64,000 nt of DNA from Zea mays (GCF_902167145.1 NC_050104.1:95987849-96051848); one strand, 5' to 3'; positions 43,550 through 55,802 are shown, counted from the stretch's first letter. The notes: generated from the letters alone by a model not told the origin. Made by a program: numbers and translations.

Positions 43550-45646
43550 TTTGTAACGCCCTGAATTTGGGGGTAGAATTTTTTCTTCTTTTCTCTCACC
43601 AAATTTGGGCGTTACTCTCTTTTCTCTTCCCGTTTTGCTCCTTCTTCCCAAGTTCAAAAACAGTATAGTGACAGGTGTCTGTGTCATGTATGAACAAAAC
43701 CTAAGTGTCATGGGTGTTGCATCATGCCGACGCACATTTCTTTGTCTGATGTCGTATGTTCGTCTTGTTCTGTTTCAGTTTTTGACTCACGATTGGAGTC
43801 CGTTTAATGGTCGTGCGTGTCGTGGGTTTCGATCCGCGTTGTGATCCAGTCCAGCCCAGTCCAGCCCAGCCCACCCAGCCTAGCCCGGCCCGGTCCGGCC
43901 CGCGCGCCCCTGGCGCCCCTCCTCTCCCCCATGCGTGCCCCCTTCCCCAGATCTGTTTGGCTCATTTAATTTCTCCTGCGCAGCAACCTCCCTCTCCCTC
44001 TTTCACCTCTCTCTCCCCGTGGTGCCCTAGGGTTTGGAGTCGAGATCGCCGAAATTTGGATCCCCGGAGGTGAGTTTTCCCCTCCCCTCCCTTTCCCTCT
44101 TTCTCTCCTTCCCCTCCCCTTCTTCTTCCCCTGCGCGCCCTCCCTTGACCCCGTCGCGCGCGCCCTTGCGGGCCCTGTCCCGGCCGCACCCTCCCCTTTC
44201 CAGCGCCGCGCCCTGCGCGCGAGCCGCCCCGGCGAGCCACGCGCCGGTGAGCCCGACCGCGCCCTCCTCGTCCCGCACGCAGGCGAGCTGCCCCCGGCGA
44301 GCCTTCCCCGCGCCTGCCCCCGGCGAGCCTCCCCTGCGCCCTACGCGCCCCGGCGAGCCTCCCTCCCCCGCGTCCGGCCGCGCCCCGGCGGCGGCCCGCC
44401 CCTGCCCCCTTCCTCGCGCCCGGCCGCGCCCCGGCGAGCCCCCGCACGCTCGGCCGCGTCCCGGCGAGCCCCTCCCCCGAGCCCCTGCCCCAGCGGCCGC
44501 GCCCGCCCCGACCGAGCCCCTGCCCCGGCGAGCCCCGCGCTCTGGCCGCGCGCTGGTGGCCTCGTCGCGCGCCACGTGTCCCGCGCCCTGGCCGCGCCCT
44601 CGGCCGCGCCCCTGTCCGGGCCCGTGCCTCGGCGACTCGCGTCCCGCGCGCCAGCACGTTCGCGTGCCCCCGGCACGCGCAGCGCGCTCCTGCCAGTGCG
44701 ACCGTGCTCGCGCTGCATTTAACTCTCTTCTAATCCATTTTAATCGATGTGCTGCATCGCGCGCTTCGCCGCACGACGGATTATTCTCATTTCATCCTTA
44801 TTAATGTGCTACGTCGCGCGCTTCATCGCGCGACGGCCCTCATTAATTTATATTTATTAATGTGTTGTGTCACGCGCTTCGTCGCGCGACGATTCGTTTT
44901 AAGTGCAGCTCTGTTGACGTAAGCCGTCGTGCGTTTTGTCGCGCAATGCTTAACGTTTGTCTTTAATTAATGCAAGAATCCCGTTGCGCGCTCTATCGCG
45001 CAGCGAGTCATTTATTTCTTAATTTAATTTAAATGTTGTGTCGCACGTCTCGTCGTGCGACCACTTCCTTTCATTCCCCTTATTTAATTATAATGATTAA
45101 ATGTAGAACATGACTTTACCTTATGCTCAACGCAGTGGCCAAATTAATACCCTTCTGTTAAGCGAGTGGTTTAATTTATAATTACGTAACGTGATCGCTT
45201 CTCGACCGTAAACTCGACTGTCTTTTCATCTTTCTCTCTTAACCGTAATTGCGAGCCTCGCGTTGAACGTCTATTTATTTATTGCATTCTATTGTATGGT
45301 GTACTGTTCTCTTGTATTAAACATGTGGATGTATGTATGTTTGCGCTCGCATAGAGAACGATCCGGCCGGAGAGCCCGAAGAACTCGCAGGAGAAGCCCT
45401 GAGCAGCAGTCGGCTGGTGGAGGCGAGTGTCCCTTGACCCATCTCTATCCTATACATTCTTCAATTCACCTCCCGCATTACACATTTATACCTAAGGATT
45501 GACTAGCTTTTGTTATCCACGTCCTTGTTTACCTATCTGGGTTGGATTATTATTGCTTAGTTTTATGCTATTGCTCAACTCTAATCAATGAACATGATGA
45601 GATTTATTTATGATACATTGTTTTCCCTCTTATTCATGATTATATA

Positions 45647-46119
45647 TGTTGGGGCGAAGGCAAAGACGCCACCCTTCGCTCGAGGCCTTCGCTGCAGTCG
45701 CTGGTCTGACAGAGACAAAACGGGCAGGGACACCCTTCGCTCGATTCAGCACCAGACGAAGGCCTGCGACGGAGGCTTCCCACAGTGCAGCCTCGCCCAG
45801 CTCAGAGGCCCACGTGCGATCCGGCCCATTGTAACGGGCCCTGCGAGGCCGCCGCGTGTTACGGGCCTAATTTGTAAAGACATCCCTGTAATTACAGTCT
45901 GTAACCCTGCTTTATGGGAATATTCTGGGGATAACCTAGGTAGCTGAGGGCACATGCGTCCTTAGCACAAGGCGCTGGGCGCTCAGGTACCTATAAATAC
46001 CCCCGCACAGTGCCCGTGAGAGGCCAGATTAACAGAGCTATTGCCTTCTAGCACGTAACCCTGTTAACTTCACTGTTCGTCCTTGTTGGCCCCCTTGCGA
46101 TTGAGAGCAAGTACCAACA
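45647..46119 (+). repeat. 5' LTR of Tat-1
   Basis: 473 bp. TATA box ctataaatac at 45991-46000 with a short downstream leader. Rich in CTTCG/CGAAG. Confidence 0.9.
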
Positions 46120-46120
46120 T

Positions 46121-46137
46121 TTGGCGCCCACCGTTCG
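46121..46137 (+). other. primer-binding site of Tat-1
   Basis: ttggcgcccaccgttcg starts two bases after the LTR, in the position and style of Tat/Athila primer sites. I do not assign the tRNA. Confidence 0.6.
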
Positions 46138-46158
46138 TGCTACGAGAAAACCACCCGT

Positions 46159-47527
46159 GATGGCACCCAAGAGAGCTAACCCGAAGGCTGGCGAGGCTGC
46201 AAAGGCAGCACTGCTCGCCGCAAGAAAGGGCAAGGCCCTCGCCCTCACCCAATCCACCCACCAAGAGGCCACTGAAGACAATGTTCCCCACACCTGCGAA
46301 GACGACACTCTCCGCACCTGCGGCCCTGAAGGACAATCGCAGCCACCCCCAGGCTTCGCCCCACTGGAGGGCGCGGACCTCACCGAGGATGGTGAAGTCC
46401 TCGGCGTCTCAGCGGAAGAACAGCTACAGCTGCGCGCCCTGCGCCTCAAGAACCGCAATCTCCAGAGGCAGAAAGAGATACTGGAGGCCAAGCGCCAACG
46501 CGTGTCCGCACTAGCCAAAGTGCGGCAAATGATACGAGACGAAGAGCAGAAGGCCCAAGACCTCGAGTGGGAGATCACACTGATGCAACGCGAAGGCCAC
46601 CTTGGCCTGCAGCACGGGCCACCCCTCCAGCAGCGCGCACAACTGGAAGACACGCGCGAAGGCCACCTCGGCCTGCAACATGGGCCACCCCTGCAAGACC
46701 GCGCACAACCGGAAGGCCCGTGTTTCCCCCAGCGCGACCACACCTTCCCGCACGCCGCGCCATTCCAAGGGGTCAACTACCTCGACGAGCGAAGTCCCCT
46801 GGCGCCACACCTGCAAGTGACGCCTTGGCCAGCTAACTTCCGGGCAGGGGCATATCCCAAGTACAACGGCAGCACCGACCCAGCACAATATATAATGAGT
46901 TATCAGGTAGCCATCGCATCTGCCGGAGGGGACGACGCCACAATGGCGAAGTCCTTCATCATCGCCCTGGAAGGCCCAGCTCTCACCTGGTTCACCAGGT
47001 TGCCCCCGCTGTCCATTGATTCCTGGAGAAGCCTCCGGGATAAGTTCCTACTCAACTTCCAAGGGTACCGCCCAGACACTGACGCCTTGGCCGAGCTCTC
47101 GCTTTGCAAGCAGCTGGAAAAGGAGACTCTGCGGGAGTATTACCGCAAATTTTTAACACTCAAGTCACAGCTGCCCTCCGTCGATGATCAGATCGCTATC
47201 CACTACGCCATCAGTGGCCTTCGTGCCGGCGTCCTCTACAGCCACTGTATCAGAGATCCGCCCAAGAACCTCCAGGAGCTATATCAGCTCTTTGAAAAAT
47301 ATGCCAAATCCGAAGAGCTCCACCAGCGCAAGGTTGAGTCACAGCGGAAACCCAAAGATGCCCCACAGTCCAGCCGCACGTGGACGAGGACTCCGCAGCC
47401 GGACTCCGGTCGAGACGGCCGCAATCAGCAGCAAGTGCACAACATTGCCAACCAGCATCCCGCTGCTGACCCCCCCTTGTCGCCAGGAATATCCCCCCCA
47501 GGGCCGCGGAAATGGAACTCGTGGTAG
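46159..47527 (+). pseudogene. gag: Gag of Tat-1, frameshifted before the zinc knuckle
   Basis: The start is chosen at ATG 46159 (MAPKRANPKAGEAAK) because the in-frame region upstream overlaps the primer site. A helical N-terminal stretch (EEQLQLRALRLKNRNLQRQKE) with a duplicated 27-residue segment (EGHLGLQHGPPLQ twice, about 46590-46715) is followed by a Retrotrans_gag capsid (YPKYNGSTDPAQYIMSYQ, WFTRLPPLSIDSWRSLRDKF, LREYYRKFLTLKSQLP). The frame is lost at a C-run near 47470. The zinc knuckle, YCLFHGEDCAHQTKDC, is in the pol frame (about 47560-47610). This is a likely 1-base indel in the C-run, though programmed frameshifting cannot be excluded from sequence alone. Confidence 0.8.
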
Positions 47528-50500
47528 GGGTCGAGGGCGTGCGCAGCCGCCGCGCCGATTCTACTGCCTCTTCCATGGCGAAGACTGCGCCCACCAAACC
47601 AAAGACTGCCCCGAAACGAAGGCCACCAGAGACAGAATGGCACGGGCGCAGCCAGCCGACAACCCCAGAGTTGTCGCGCACACTTACCAGCAACCCCCTC
47701 CACCATATATCCACGCCCCCGCCCCGCATCCACCGCACCACGCTTACCAACACCATCAGGAAGTACAAATCGTACCTCCCCCACCCCCACCACCACACCA
47801 GCAACATCAAAACATCCCCCACGCCCCAAAGCAGGAAGACTTCGCCGATCAACCATATCGCGGAGTCATTCACATGATAACTGGGGGGTCCAGCACTGAC
47901 TTCGACACCAAGCGGCAGAAGCGGGACCACTACCGTAGCATCAACCATGTCGCCATCACTGGTTCAGTCGTGCAGACAAAGTGGTCCTACATACCGCTAA
48001 CCTTCGACGCACGAGACGTCGACCTGCGCAGCGCCCCCCACATCGACGCTATGGTTATCAATTGCAGCGTGGCAGGCTGGGACCTACACAAAGTCCTAGT
48101 CGACAACGACAGTCAGGCGGACATCATCTTCCTCCACGCCTTCGACCGCATGGGTATAAGCCACAGCCTGCTCAAGCCTTCGGACAACCCGTTGTATGGC
48201 TTCGGCGGCAAGGGCACCTTTCCCGTCGGCAAAATAGAGTTGCCCCCCTCCTTCGGTGTAGCACCCAATGCCCGAAGTGAGCAAGTGACTTTCAACATCG
48301 TGGATATGGTATATCCATACAACGCCATCATGGGTCGGGGCTCCATTAATAAGTTCGAAGCCACCATTCACGGACTGTACCTATGTATGAAGATACCAGG
48401 TCCGATAGGCGTCATTACGGTCTACGGCAACCAACAGACGGCGCGCAACATAGAGCGGGACTTCGTGCCCGGTCAGAGAAACATGCACTGCCTCACGACC
48501 CAGCGCGAGGTCCCCGCGCCCGCCAGCCCAACCGATAAACAGCACGACAAGGCACAGCTGCAGAGCCAAGACGGGACCAAGACTGTCCCCCTCGATCAGG
48601 CCACGCCCAAGCAAACAGTCACTATCAGCGAAGACCTCACCTCGCATGAAGAAGAGAAACTCCTCTGCTGCCTGTCCAAGAATAAAGATGTCTTCGCCTG
48701 GTCCGCCCTCGACCTGGTCGGAGTCAGCCGATCCATAATTGAGCACAGCTTGGGAATTGACCCTTCGGTGCGACCAAAAAAGCAGAGGCTTCGCAAAATG
48801 TCCGACGAAAAGACAGAGGCCGCCAAGGCGGAGGTGCATCGCCTCCTAGAGGCTAAATTCATCGAGCCGGTGGCTTACCCCATGTGGCTCTCCAATGTTG
48901 TAATGGTGCAGAAAAAAAGCGGGAAATGGCGAATGTGCATAGACTTCACCAGTCTCAACAAGGCCTGCCCAAAGGACAATTTCCCGTTGCCGCGGATCGA
49001 CAAAATAGTCGATAGCGCGGTCGGATGCGAGGTCATGTCACTCCTCGACTGCTTCTCCGGTTACCACCAGATATACATGAAGGAGGAAGACAAGGCCAGC
49101 ACCAGCTTTATAACACCCTTCGGCACATATTGCTTCATCAGAATGCCGGAGGGACTCAAGAACGCCGGGTCCACCTTCTCCAGACTCACCAAAACAGTAC
49201 TCGAAGGGCAGGTTGGCAGAAATATATTTACATATGTGGACGACATCATTGTCGCCAGCAAGAACGAGGAGGACCATCTCGCCGACCTCGCCGAGACATT
49301 CGCGAACATGCGAGACGCACGACTCCGCCTAAACCCGGAAAAGTGCGTCTTCGGCGTTCGCCAGGGCAAAATATTGGGCTACCTGGTATCACACCGCGAC
49401 ATCGAGGCCAACCCAACCAAGATCCAGGCCATCGTAAACATGACGCCTCCGCAGTCCGCCAGGGACGTCTAGCGTCTGACAGGCAGATTGGCCGCTCTCA
49501 ACAGATTCATCTCCAGGTCCGCCGAGCGAAGCCTCCCCTTCCTCAAAACACTCCGCGGTGCAAAAGACTTCGCCTGGGGACCGGAGCAGGCAGCGGCCTT
49601 CGCCTCACTAAAACAGTACCTGTCGGAGCTGGCCATCCTCACCAGCCCCGACTCCTCGCTCCCCCTATTGCTCTATGTCGCGGCTTCGCCGCATGCGGTC
49701 AGCGCGGCACTAGTGCAGGAGCAGACAGCTGAGGGCGTGGTCAGGCAGTGCCCTGTTTACTATGTCTCTGAAGTACTGACTCCGTCCAAGTGCAACATGA
49801 CAGAGCTGGAGAAGATTGCCTACGCAGTCGTTATGTCTTCGCGCAAACTGCGCCACTACTTCGAAGCATTCAAGGTCCGAGTCACCTCAGACAGGGGACT
49901 CGACGAATTATTCAGAAACCCGGAGGCATCGGTGAGGATTGCCAAGTGGGCAGCCGAACTATCCGGCTACCACATCAGTTTCGAGCCCAGGACAGCCATC
50001 AAGTCACAAGTCCTGGCAGACTTCATCGTCGACTGGACTGGGCCAATAACACAACCAGACCCGTCCGCAGAGAAGGTTTGGACGATCCATTGCGACGGCG
50101 CATGGTGCCATGCGGGGGCAGGCGCCGCTGCAGTCATCACCTCACCAGCCGGGGTCAAGCACAGATATGCAGCACGCCTCAGCTTCGCCCTGGAATCCGA
50201 CAGATGCACAAATAATATAGCAGAATATGAAGCAGTCATCCTCGGCCTCCGCAAGCTAAGGGCCCTCGGAGTCACCACCTGCATCATCAAAACAGACTCC
50301 AAGATAGTTGCCGGCCAGGTCGAGAAAGACTATGCAGCAAAGGACCCCGCACTTATGCAATACCTCGCGGCCATCCGAAGTCTCGAGAGACAATTCAAGG
50401 GATTCACCTTACAGCATGTGGATAGGGCCAAGAATGAGGAGGCCGATGCATTGGCCAAGGCCGCCGCCAGGGGCGAGTCCTTGCCCTCCGACGTGTTCTT

Positions 50501-50726
50501 TCATATCATCGGCACGCCAGCCGTCCGGAGCCCCGAAGGGCTCCAAATAACTAATGACAGCGAGGGCCACCGCATAGTCAACCTAATCATGACCGAAGAC
50601 TGGCGGGCACCAATAACCCTGTTCCTACAGGGGTACTATCATCCAACCGACATCAGCGAGGCCAAGCGCCTCAGACATCGAAGCCGGGACTTCGCACTGA
50701 TTGAAGGCCAACTCTACAGGCCCTAA
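47528..50726 (+). pseudogene. pol: Pol of Tat-1: protease, RT, dual RNase H
   Basis: The frame of 47184-49472 continues in 49488-50726 after a TAG at 49470-49472, which replaces Gln in DV-Q-RLTGRL. The protease active site reads LVDNDSQADIIF (near 48100); Gly is expected where the second Asp stands (GGC to GAC), which should inactivate it. Reverse transcriptase: WRMCIDFTSLNKACPKDNFP, then YVDDIIVASK (about 49237). RNase H: LLYVAASPHAVSAALV (first Asp replaced), and a second RNase H starting WTIHCDGAWCHAGAGAAAV with EYEAVILGL and AKNEEADALAKAA. The frame ends QLYRP at 50726, where integrase should begin. Confidence 0.85.
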
Positions 50727-50973
50727 ACAAATACCAAGCCCAGACCAAAGCATGGCGCGACCACATAGTCATCCCGAGGGAATTCAGCGAAGGGGACCTC
50801 GTACTCGTCCGAACAGCTCGGACGGAGTCCAAGGGCAAGCTGGAGCCCAAGTGGGAAGGCCCCTTTATAGTCAAGACGAAAGCTTCCCCCAGCGCTTACA
50901 GGCTTACAACGCCAAACGGCGAAGACCTGGAGCACTCCTGGAACATCGACAACCTCCGCAAATTTTTTGTTTG
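50727..50973 (+). pseudogene. C-terminal remnant of Tat-1 integrase
   Basis: In frame +1 relative to the preceding ORF: NKYQAQTKAWRDHIV..., EGDLVLVRTARTESKGKLEPKW, EGPFIV, and ending HSWNIDNLRKFFV at TGA 50971-50973. This is the C-terminal DNA-binding part only. The zinc finger and the DDE core are missing, so an internal deletion of about 1 kb at 50726 removed the catalytic integrase. Confidence 0.8.
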
Positions 50974-51738
50974 ACTCACCAGGGCTGATTCGCCCTTGTA
51001 ATCCGCAAAAACAATCTTATACCGGCCCGCACTCTTTTCCTCCCGGGAGGTGAGGTTTTTAACGAGGCGGAGCCATGTAATATATGTGTGCAAAATCCCC
51101 CGCAAAAACACGCGTCGAAAAAAGACCGCGACGACGGCCTTCGACATTCGACCACTACGGGGTCACCGCGAGGCTCAGCGCTAGCCACCCTCGCGTGCGA
51201 CAAATCCACGTAGAAGTCGCCTAAGGGTGCAGCCGGACTAGCACAACAAGTGCGCAAAAACCGAAGTCTACCGCGAAGACTATCCGCGCAGAAGTCGCCT
51301 AAGGGTGCAGCCGGACTAGCACAACAAGTGCGAAAAGAAACCGAAGTCTACCGCGAAGACTATCCGCGCAGAAGTCGCCTAAGGGTGCAGCCGGACTAGC
51401 ACAACAAGTGCGCAAAAACCGAAGTCTACCGCGAAGACTATCTGCGCAGAAGTCGCCTAAGGGTGCAGCCGGACTAGCACAACAAGTGCGAAAAGAAACC
51501 GAAGTCTACCGCGAAGACTATCCGCGCAGAAGTCGCCTAAGGGTGCAGCCGGACTAGCACAACAAAAGCAAAAACGACAACACCAAAATATCCGCGCCAA
51601 GACCCACTATATGCGCACCAGCACAGCATAACAAAACACACCAGAGGAATAAAGCCTTCGCAAGCATAGCCAAGTGTGCGGGGGCACACAACCTCATCAT
51701 ACAAGCCTTTACACATGTACAAGCGAGGGCACCACACT
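50974..51738 (+). other. 3' region of Tat-1 between pol and the antisense gene
   Basis: No ORF of note. Contains the 78/80-bp tandem repeat (51212-51566) and is where the sense and antisense transcripts would end. Confidence 0.6.
51212..51566 (+). repeat. tandem repeat, alternating 78- and 80-bp units (158-bp dimer)
   Basis: Units begin agaagtcgcctaagggtg at 51212, 51290, 51370, 51448 and 51528 (the last partial). Units 1 and 3 contain gtgcgcaaaaacc; units 2 and 4 contain gtgcgaaaagaaacc. Unit identity is otherwise nearly complete. A related, more diverged array is at 63840-64000 in Tat-2 on the opposite strand. Confidence 0.9.
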
Positions 51739-54700
51739 CTACATCGGCTCAACCTTAGGAATAATTCCCATCTCCCTATAATTAAATAACATTATCCTAA
51801 GCTCCTCACCCGCAAAAAGACTTCGCAATTCCCCTTCACCTGTACTCACGGCGGCTGGCAAAGACAATAGTTCCTGCCGGCCAGCCCTGCTCACACGAAG
51901 CCGACCTCCCTCCGCTTCACTCACTCTGCGTTTCGCAATCGCCCTTCGTCGCCGGCGCCCAGTACTAGGACCAGGCACATCTTCTGTGTCCACAGCGTGC
52001 GGTGAAGCCTCCGCCGCAGCCACATCCAAAGCCACAAAATAGTCCAAATCCTCCTCCGACGGCTCCTCAGTCCACTCAACCGAGCTCCCAGAGTCAACAA
52101 AATCAAAAAACTCAGATGCAGAACCATCACATCTATTACCACCATCCACGGTCGAAGCCGCCAAAAATTTAGTAGTGGCGGTTGCGTGCGCAGGCCCAAA
52201 ATCTTGAACCTGCGCAGCAACCAAAATTCAGCAACATATCCAAAATTCCCTAACTATCTACACCCACTACGCCACCTGCGAAGACCCTGTCGTTGCGGGA
52301 GCCTCCACCATTGCCTCCGCCGTTGCCTCCGCTATTGCTTCTGCCGCCACCGTCGCAGGATCTTCAGCACTCGGCGCAGCAGCTACGGGGGCATCAGGCG
52401 CGGCTTCGGCGGTCTCCGGGGGCAGGTCTCCGCCGGCAGCAGCGGATGCGGGGGCATCCGGTGCGCCTTCCGCAGTCTCCGGGGGCGGCTCCAGGGCGGC
52501 CCCGGACACGGCCTCCGTCGGGGTCGGCTCCGGGTCAGGCAGCGCACTGTTCAACGCCCCGAAGTCGTCCACCCTCTCGCCACGCGCCGCCTAAGACAAA
52601 ACACACAAAATTCAGCAAACCCACACACAGCCCACATCCAACAAACGCCAAACAAACGAAAACGTTACCTGAGCCCTCGCCGTCTCGGCCCGCTCCCTAA
52701 CCACCTCGCGACCGTGCGGACCCCACATCCGGTCGTAGATGGCTCCGGCGGATTCCTTCACTATGGGGTCCTCAACTTTATGGATATCTCGCTCAAAATC
52801 TTCATCGGCTTGGTCGAAGACCTCGAAGTGCCGGCACCCTTCGCGGGAGAGCGCGTTCATCGCCCCCTCGCAGGTGACCAGGGAGGCATACGACATAAAC
52901 CCCTCCACGACAGTGGGGAGTGCCTGCAACTCCTCCTGCACCCACTCCAGGCAGCGAAGCCCGGGCTCTCGGTCCGGCACTTCGAAGTCACCGGTCCGCG
53001 CGCCCAGCTCACGGTATGTATCCATAAGCTGTTTGCGCGTCCGCTCCACCTCCGCGCGCGACACGGCCTCGGCCCTCTCCACGCGGCTCTCCAGGGCGGT
53101 GAGCCGCTCCTGCAGCTGCTCGGCGCGCTCCCTGGCAATATTGCCCTCCGCCCGCGCCAATTTGGCCTCCGCCTGTGCAGCCTGTTCCTTGGCGAGGGCC
53201 TCGTTGGTCTCCCTCCTCTCCCCCGCCAGTTGGCGCCGGAGGTCAGCCTTCTCCCTCTCCAGTGCGGCCACCTTGTCCGCCAGCTTGCGGCACTTACTGT
53301 CGGTGGCTGATTTTTCATGGACGGCGTTAGCATGTTGCGTCCGAAGTCTCTCGACTTCGGCAGACACAACTGCCGTGAGTGCCCCCGACGCTGTGCGGTC
53401 GACGAAGTCAGCCGCCTGCAAAACACACGTAAGCTCGCGGCCCCATCAAAGCCGAAAAACACCAAAGTCTAGCTCAACGGACCTGACTTAGTGCTTCCTT
53501 CACCTCCTTCAGCCGGCGGGACACAGCGCCCGCCTCATCCCTGACAGCCGCGAGGGCTGACACCTCGCCTCCGGCGCTAAGAGCCCCGCCCTTCGCCTTC
53601 GGCACTACGGCAGCCGTCGTGGTCGCCGCGGCAGGCGCAACTATAGCAAGTTGGCCTTCGTCCGACCCTGCGACGTATCAACGAATAAATAAAAAAAACG
53701 ACCCAACGACTTACCACCAAGATAGTCGTCCACATTAATATCGGTGGCGAAGTCGGCGACACGCTTTTCTGACAACGACAACGCTCGGGCCGCCTTCGCG
53801 ACCTCCGCCACTCCGCTGGACGGCGCCACCGCCTTCGACGATTTGGAGCCTCCGGCGCCTTGCTAGATGCAGGGACGCCCGGCTTCGCCGCCAGCGGCGG
53901 CTTGCCTCCGCTGGGGGCCGCAGCCTTCGCAGCCCCCCGCTGCCTCTTCGGCCTGGCTTCAACGAGCCTGACAGACGCCTGGCGCTTTTGTGCAGCTCCC
54001 TAGCGATCCTTGTCCATCACTGCCGACACAACAGCAGCAATATTCCGCCCGTAAGGAAAAACTCTCCATTCACGAACCATGCGAGATGTAAAAAAGTCCT
54101 CGCCAGCCGCACGGGGGATAGGAACATTCCTAGGCCAGCAACCCCCGGTAACCCTCAGCATCTGATCCGAAGACTCCCGGAGCTCGGGCGAAGACATCCT
54201 TCCCCCTGGGGCCGCGCATGTCCTCATCAACTCTCTAGCAAAACCATCGAAAACCCCAAGTCCTCCCATGTCAGTACCTAGTTTCCTCTTCTTAGAGGAT
54301 GGGGCGGCCGCCGACGCAGGGTCGTCTCTAGTCTCCACCACTGGCTTCTTCCCACGGCGGTCCACATCGTCTTGACCGGGATAGCCGTCATACGGCAGTT
54401 GATTCAATTCAAAAACCCTGTTCAGACGGACATTCGACCCGCGGATTTCCCAACTGCGCTGGCCCTCTGTCCTCGGCAAATAGCGACCAACGAGCCGCAC
54501 CGCCTCGTCCTCCGCCTCACGCACAAAGGCGGCCGGATCGCGGTTTTGCAGATTCAGCGTGAAGACGGGACTTCGCACCACCCTCCCACCGTGGAAGGGC
54601 ATCTGGCGAGGGCACACTTCGCCCAACTCCCAGCCATGCGCCAGGGGCCATACCCCGTACGCCACAAATTCTTCAACCAAATCGCGCCCACTGCTCAGGC

Positions 54701-55430
54701 CGGCGGCGCGCCGAAGGGCCCCCTCGTCCGCATCCTCCTCCGCCACATCAAAGGGCGGGTACGCTGAGTAAAAATGAGAACACATCTCGGACACGGGGAG
54801 TCCCTCATGGTCTTCGACGGTACCCTCAGCAACGTAAAACCAAAACTCATTCCAGTTGCCCCACTTGTTGCGGGCGCAAGGAACCAACTCCACTACCTGC
54901 ATCGTGGTCTTGCCGGTCTTCGGCGTAAACGTGCAGGACCCAAACTGAGCAACTTCATCTCCAATCATCCTCTTCTGCCAGTGCAAGCAATAATACTTCG
55001 CAAAGACTTCGACCGATGGCTATCCGCCGTACGAAGTCGTCGCCCAGACATACTTCGACAGAGCAACCACGGCGTTCGGTGTCAGCTGATGTATCTGAAT
55101 GTTAAACCTGCGCAGGACTTCGCCAACAAATCCGTGCGCAGGCAGGCGGAGACCGACGGCGAAGAACGCCTCGAACACAACCAACTCGCCCTCCGGCTCG
55201 GGGACTTCCTCCGTCCCCGGGACACGAGCAACTCTGCCGCCGAAGTAACCCAACCGCTGCATATCTTGCACGCGAACCGACGACATCCGCGACACGCCAA
55301 AATTCACAGAATCGCCGGCGCGCAACTCCTCCGCCATCAAGCTACTCAGCGTCTCCTCAGACGAGGCGTTGGCCGGCGGCGAGGCAGCGGCCGGCGGCGT
55401 AGCGGCAGCGGAAGAAGAGGAGGTCGGCAT
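51739..55430 (-). pseudogene. antisense, five-exon gene of Tat-1 (PF04195-like protein)
   Basis: Exons on the minus strand: 55430-53715, 53667-53483, 53415-52669, 52590-52276, 52209-51739. All introns are GT-AG (47, 67, 78 and 66 bp) and match positions in Tat-2. The start MPTSSSSAAATPP lies about 165 bp after a TATA box (55594). Exon 1 has a conserved block (NAVVALSKYVWATTSYG, SVEVF, LHWQKR, FGSCTF) resembling Pfam Transposase_28 / 'putative gypsy type transposon' domains. Exon 3 is a long coiled coil (VERLRTQHANAVHEK...RVERAEAVSRAEVERTR) followed by LECEGAMNAL-type and MWGPHGREVVRERAE motifs. Exon 4 is Ala/Pro/Glu-rich; exon 5 is acidic, ending IMLFNYREMGIIPKVEPM. TAG at 55020-55022 and at 54000-54002, and a frameshift near 53900, disable this copy. 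Function unknown. Confidence 0.8.
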
Positions 55431-55593
55431 CGCTACGTACCGTCGGCGGCGGCGGGCGGTCTGCTTCACTCGAGCCAGATCTCCGGCGAACAAGAGCACG
55501 GCGGGCAGACGAGCAACAAGATGGTGGAAAAAGGCGGCTAGGGTTTTCACGGAGTGCGGAAAGTGAAGTTCAAAAAGCGCCGACCCCCGCCCC

Positions 55594-55601
55594 CTTTTAT
55601 A
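55594..55601 (-). promoter_or_regulatory. TATA box of the antisense gene in Tat-1
   Basis: Minus strand ctgtctataaaaggggg, about 200 bp inside the 3' LTR. The same TATA context (tgtataaaaggggg) is conserved at 60404-60411 in Tat-2. Confidence 0.65.
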
Positions 55602-55788
55602 GACAGGGCGCGGCTCTTCGGGAAACCCGCAATCCAACAGGGCGCGGCGCTTCGGGAAACCCGCAATCCAACAGTACGCTGTCAATCAACGGTCATGTCA
55701 AAAACCCCCGCGGAACCACTTCGAGCGAGGGCAGCGTCTCCGCCATCTAGCGACGTCTTCGGCACCAGGTGACTTTGTCGAACTGGTC

Positions 55789-55802
55789 CCTCGGAGGGCA
55801 AA
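55789..55802 (+). other. polypurine-like tract of Tat-1
   Basis: tcggagggcaaa directly before the 3' LTR; the same string borders the Tat-2 LTR on the minus strand (60238-60252). Confidence 0.6.

Noticed and set aside
47250..47948. Minus-strand ORFs opposite Tat-1 gag-pol
   Set aside because: Shadow frames without domains.
51212..51566. CRISPR-like direct repeats
   Set aside because: Units are contiguous and nearly identical with no unique spacers, and the context is a plant retrotransposon.
52186..53491. Long plus-strand ORFs (374 and 250 codons) opposite the antisense exons of Tat-1
   Set aside because: Shadow frames of GC-rich exons; the minus-strand frames carry the motifs conserved in Tat-2.
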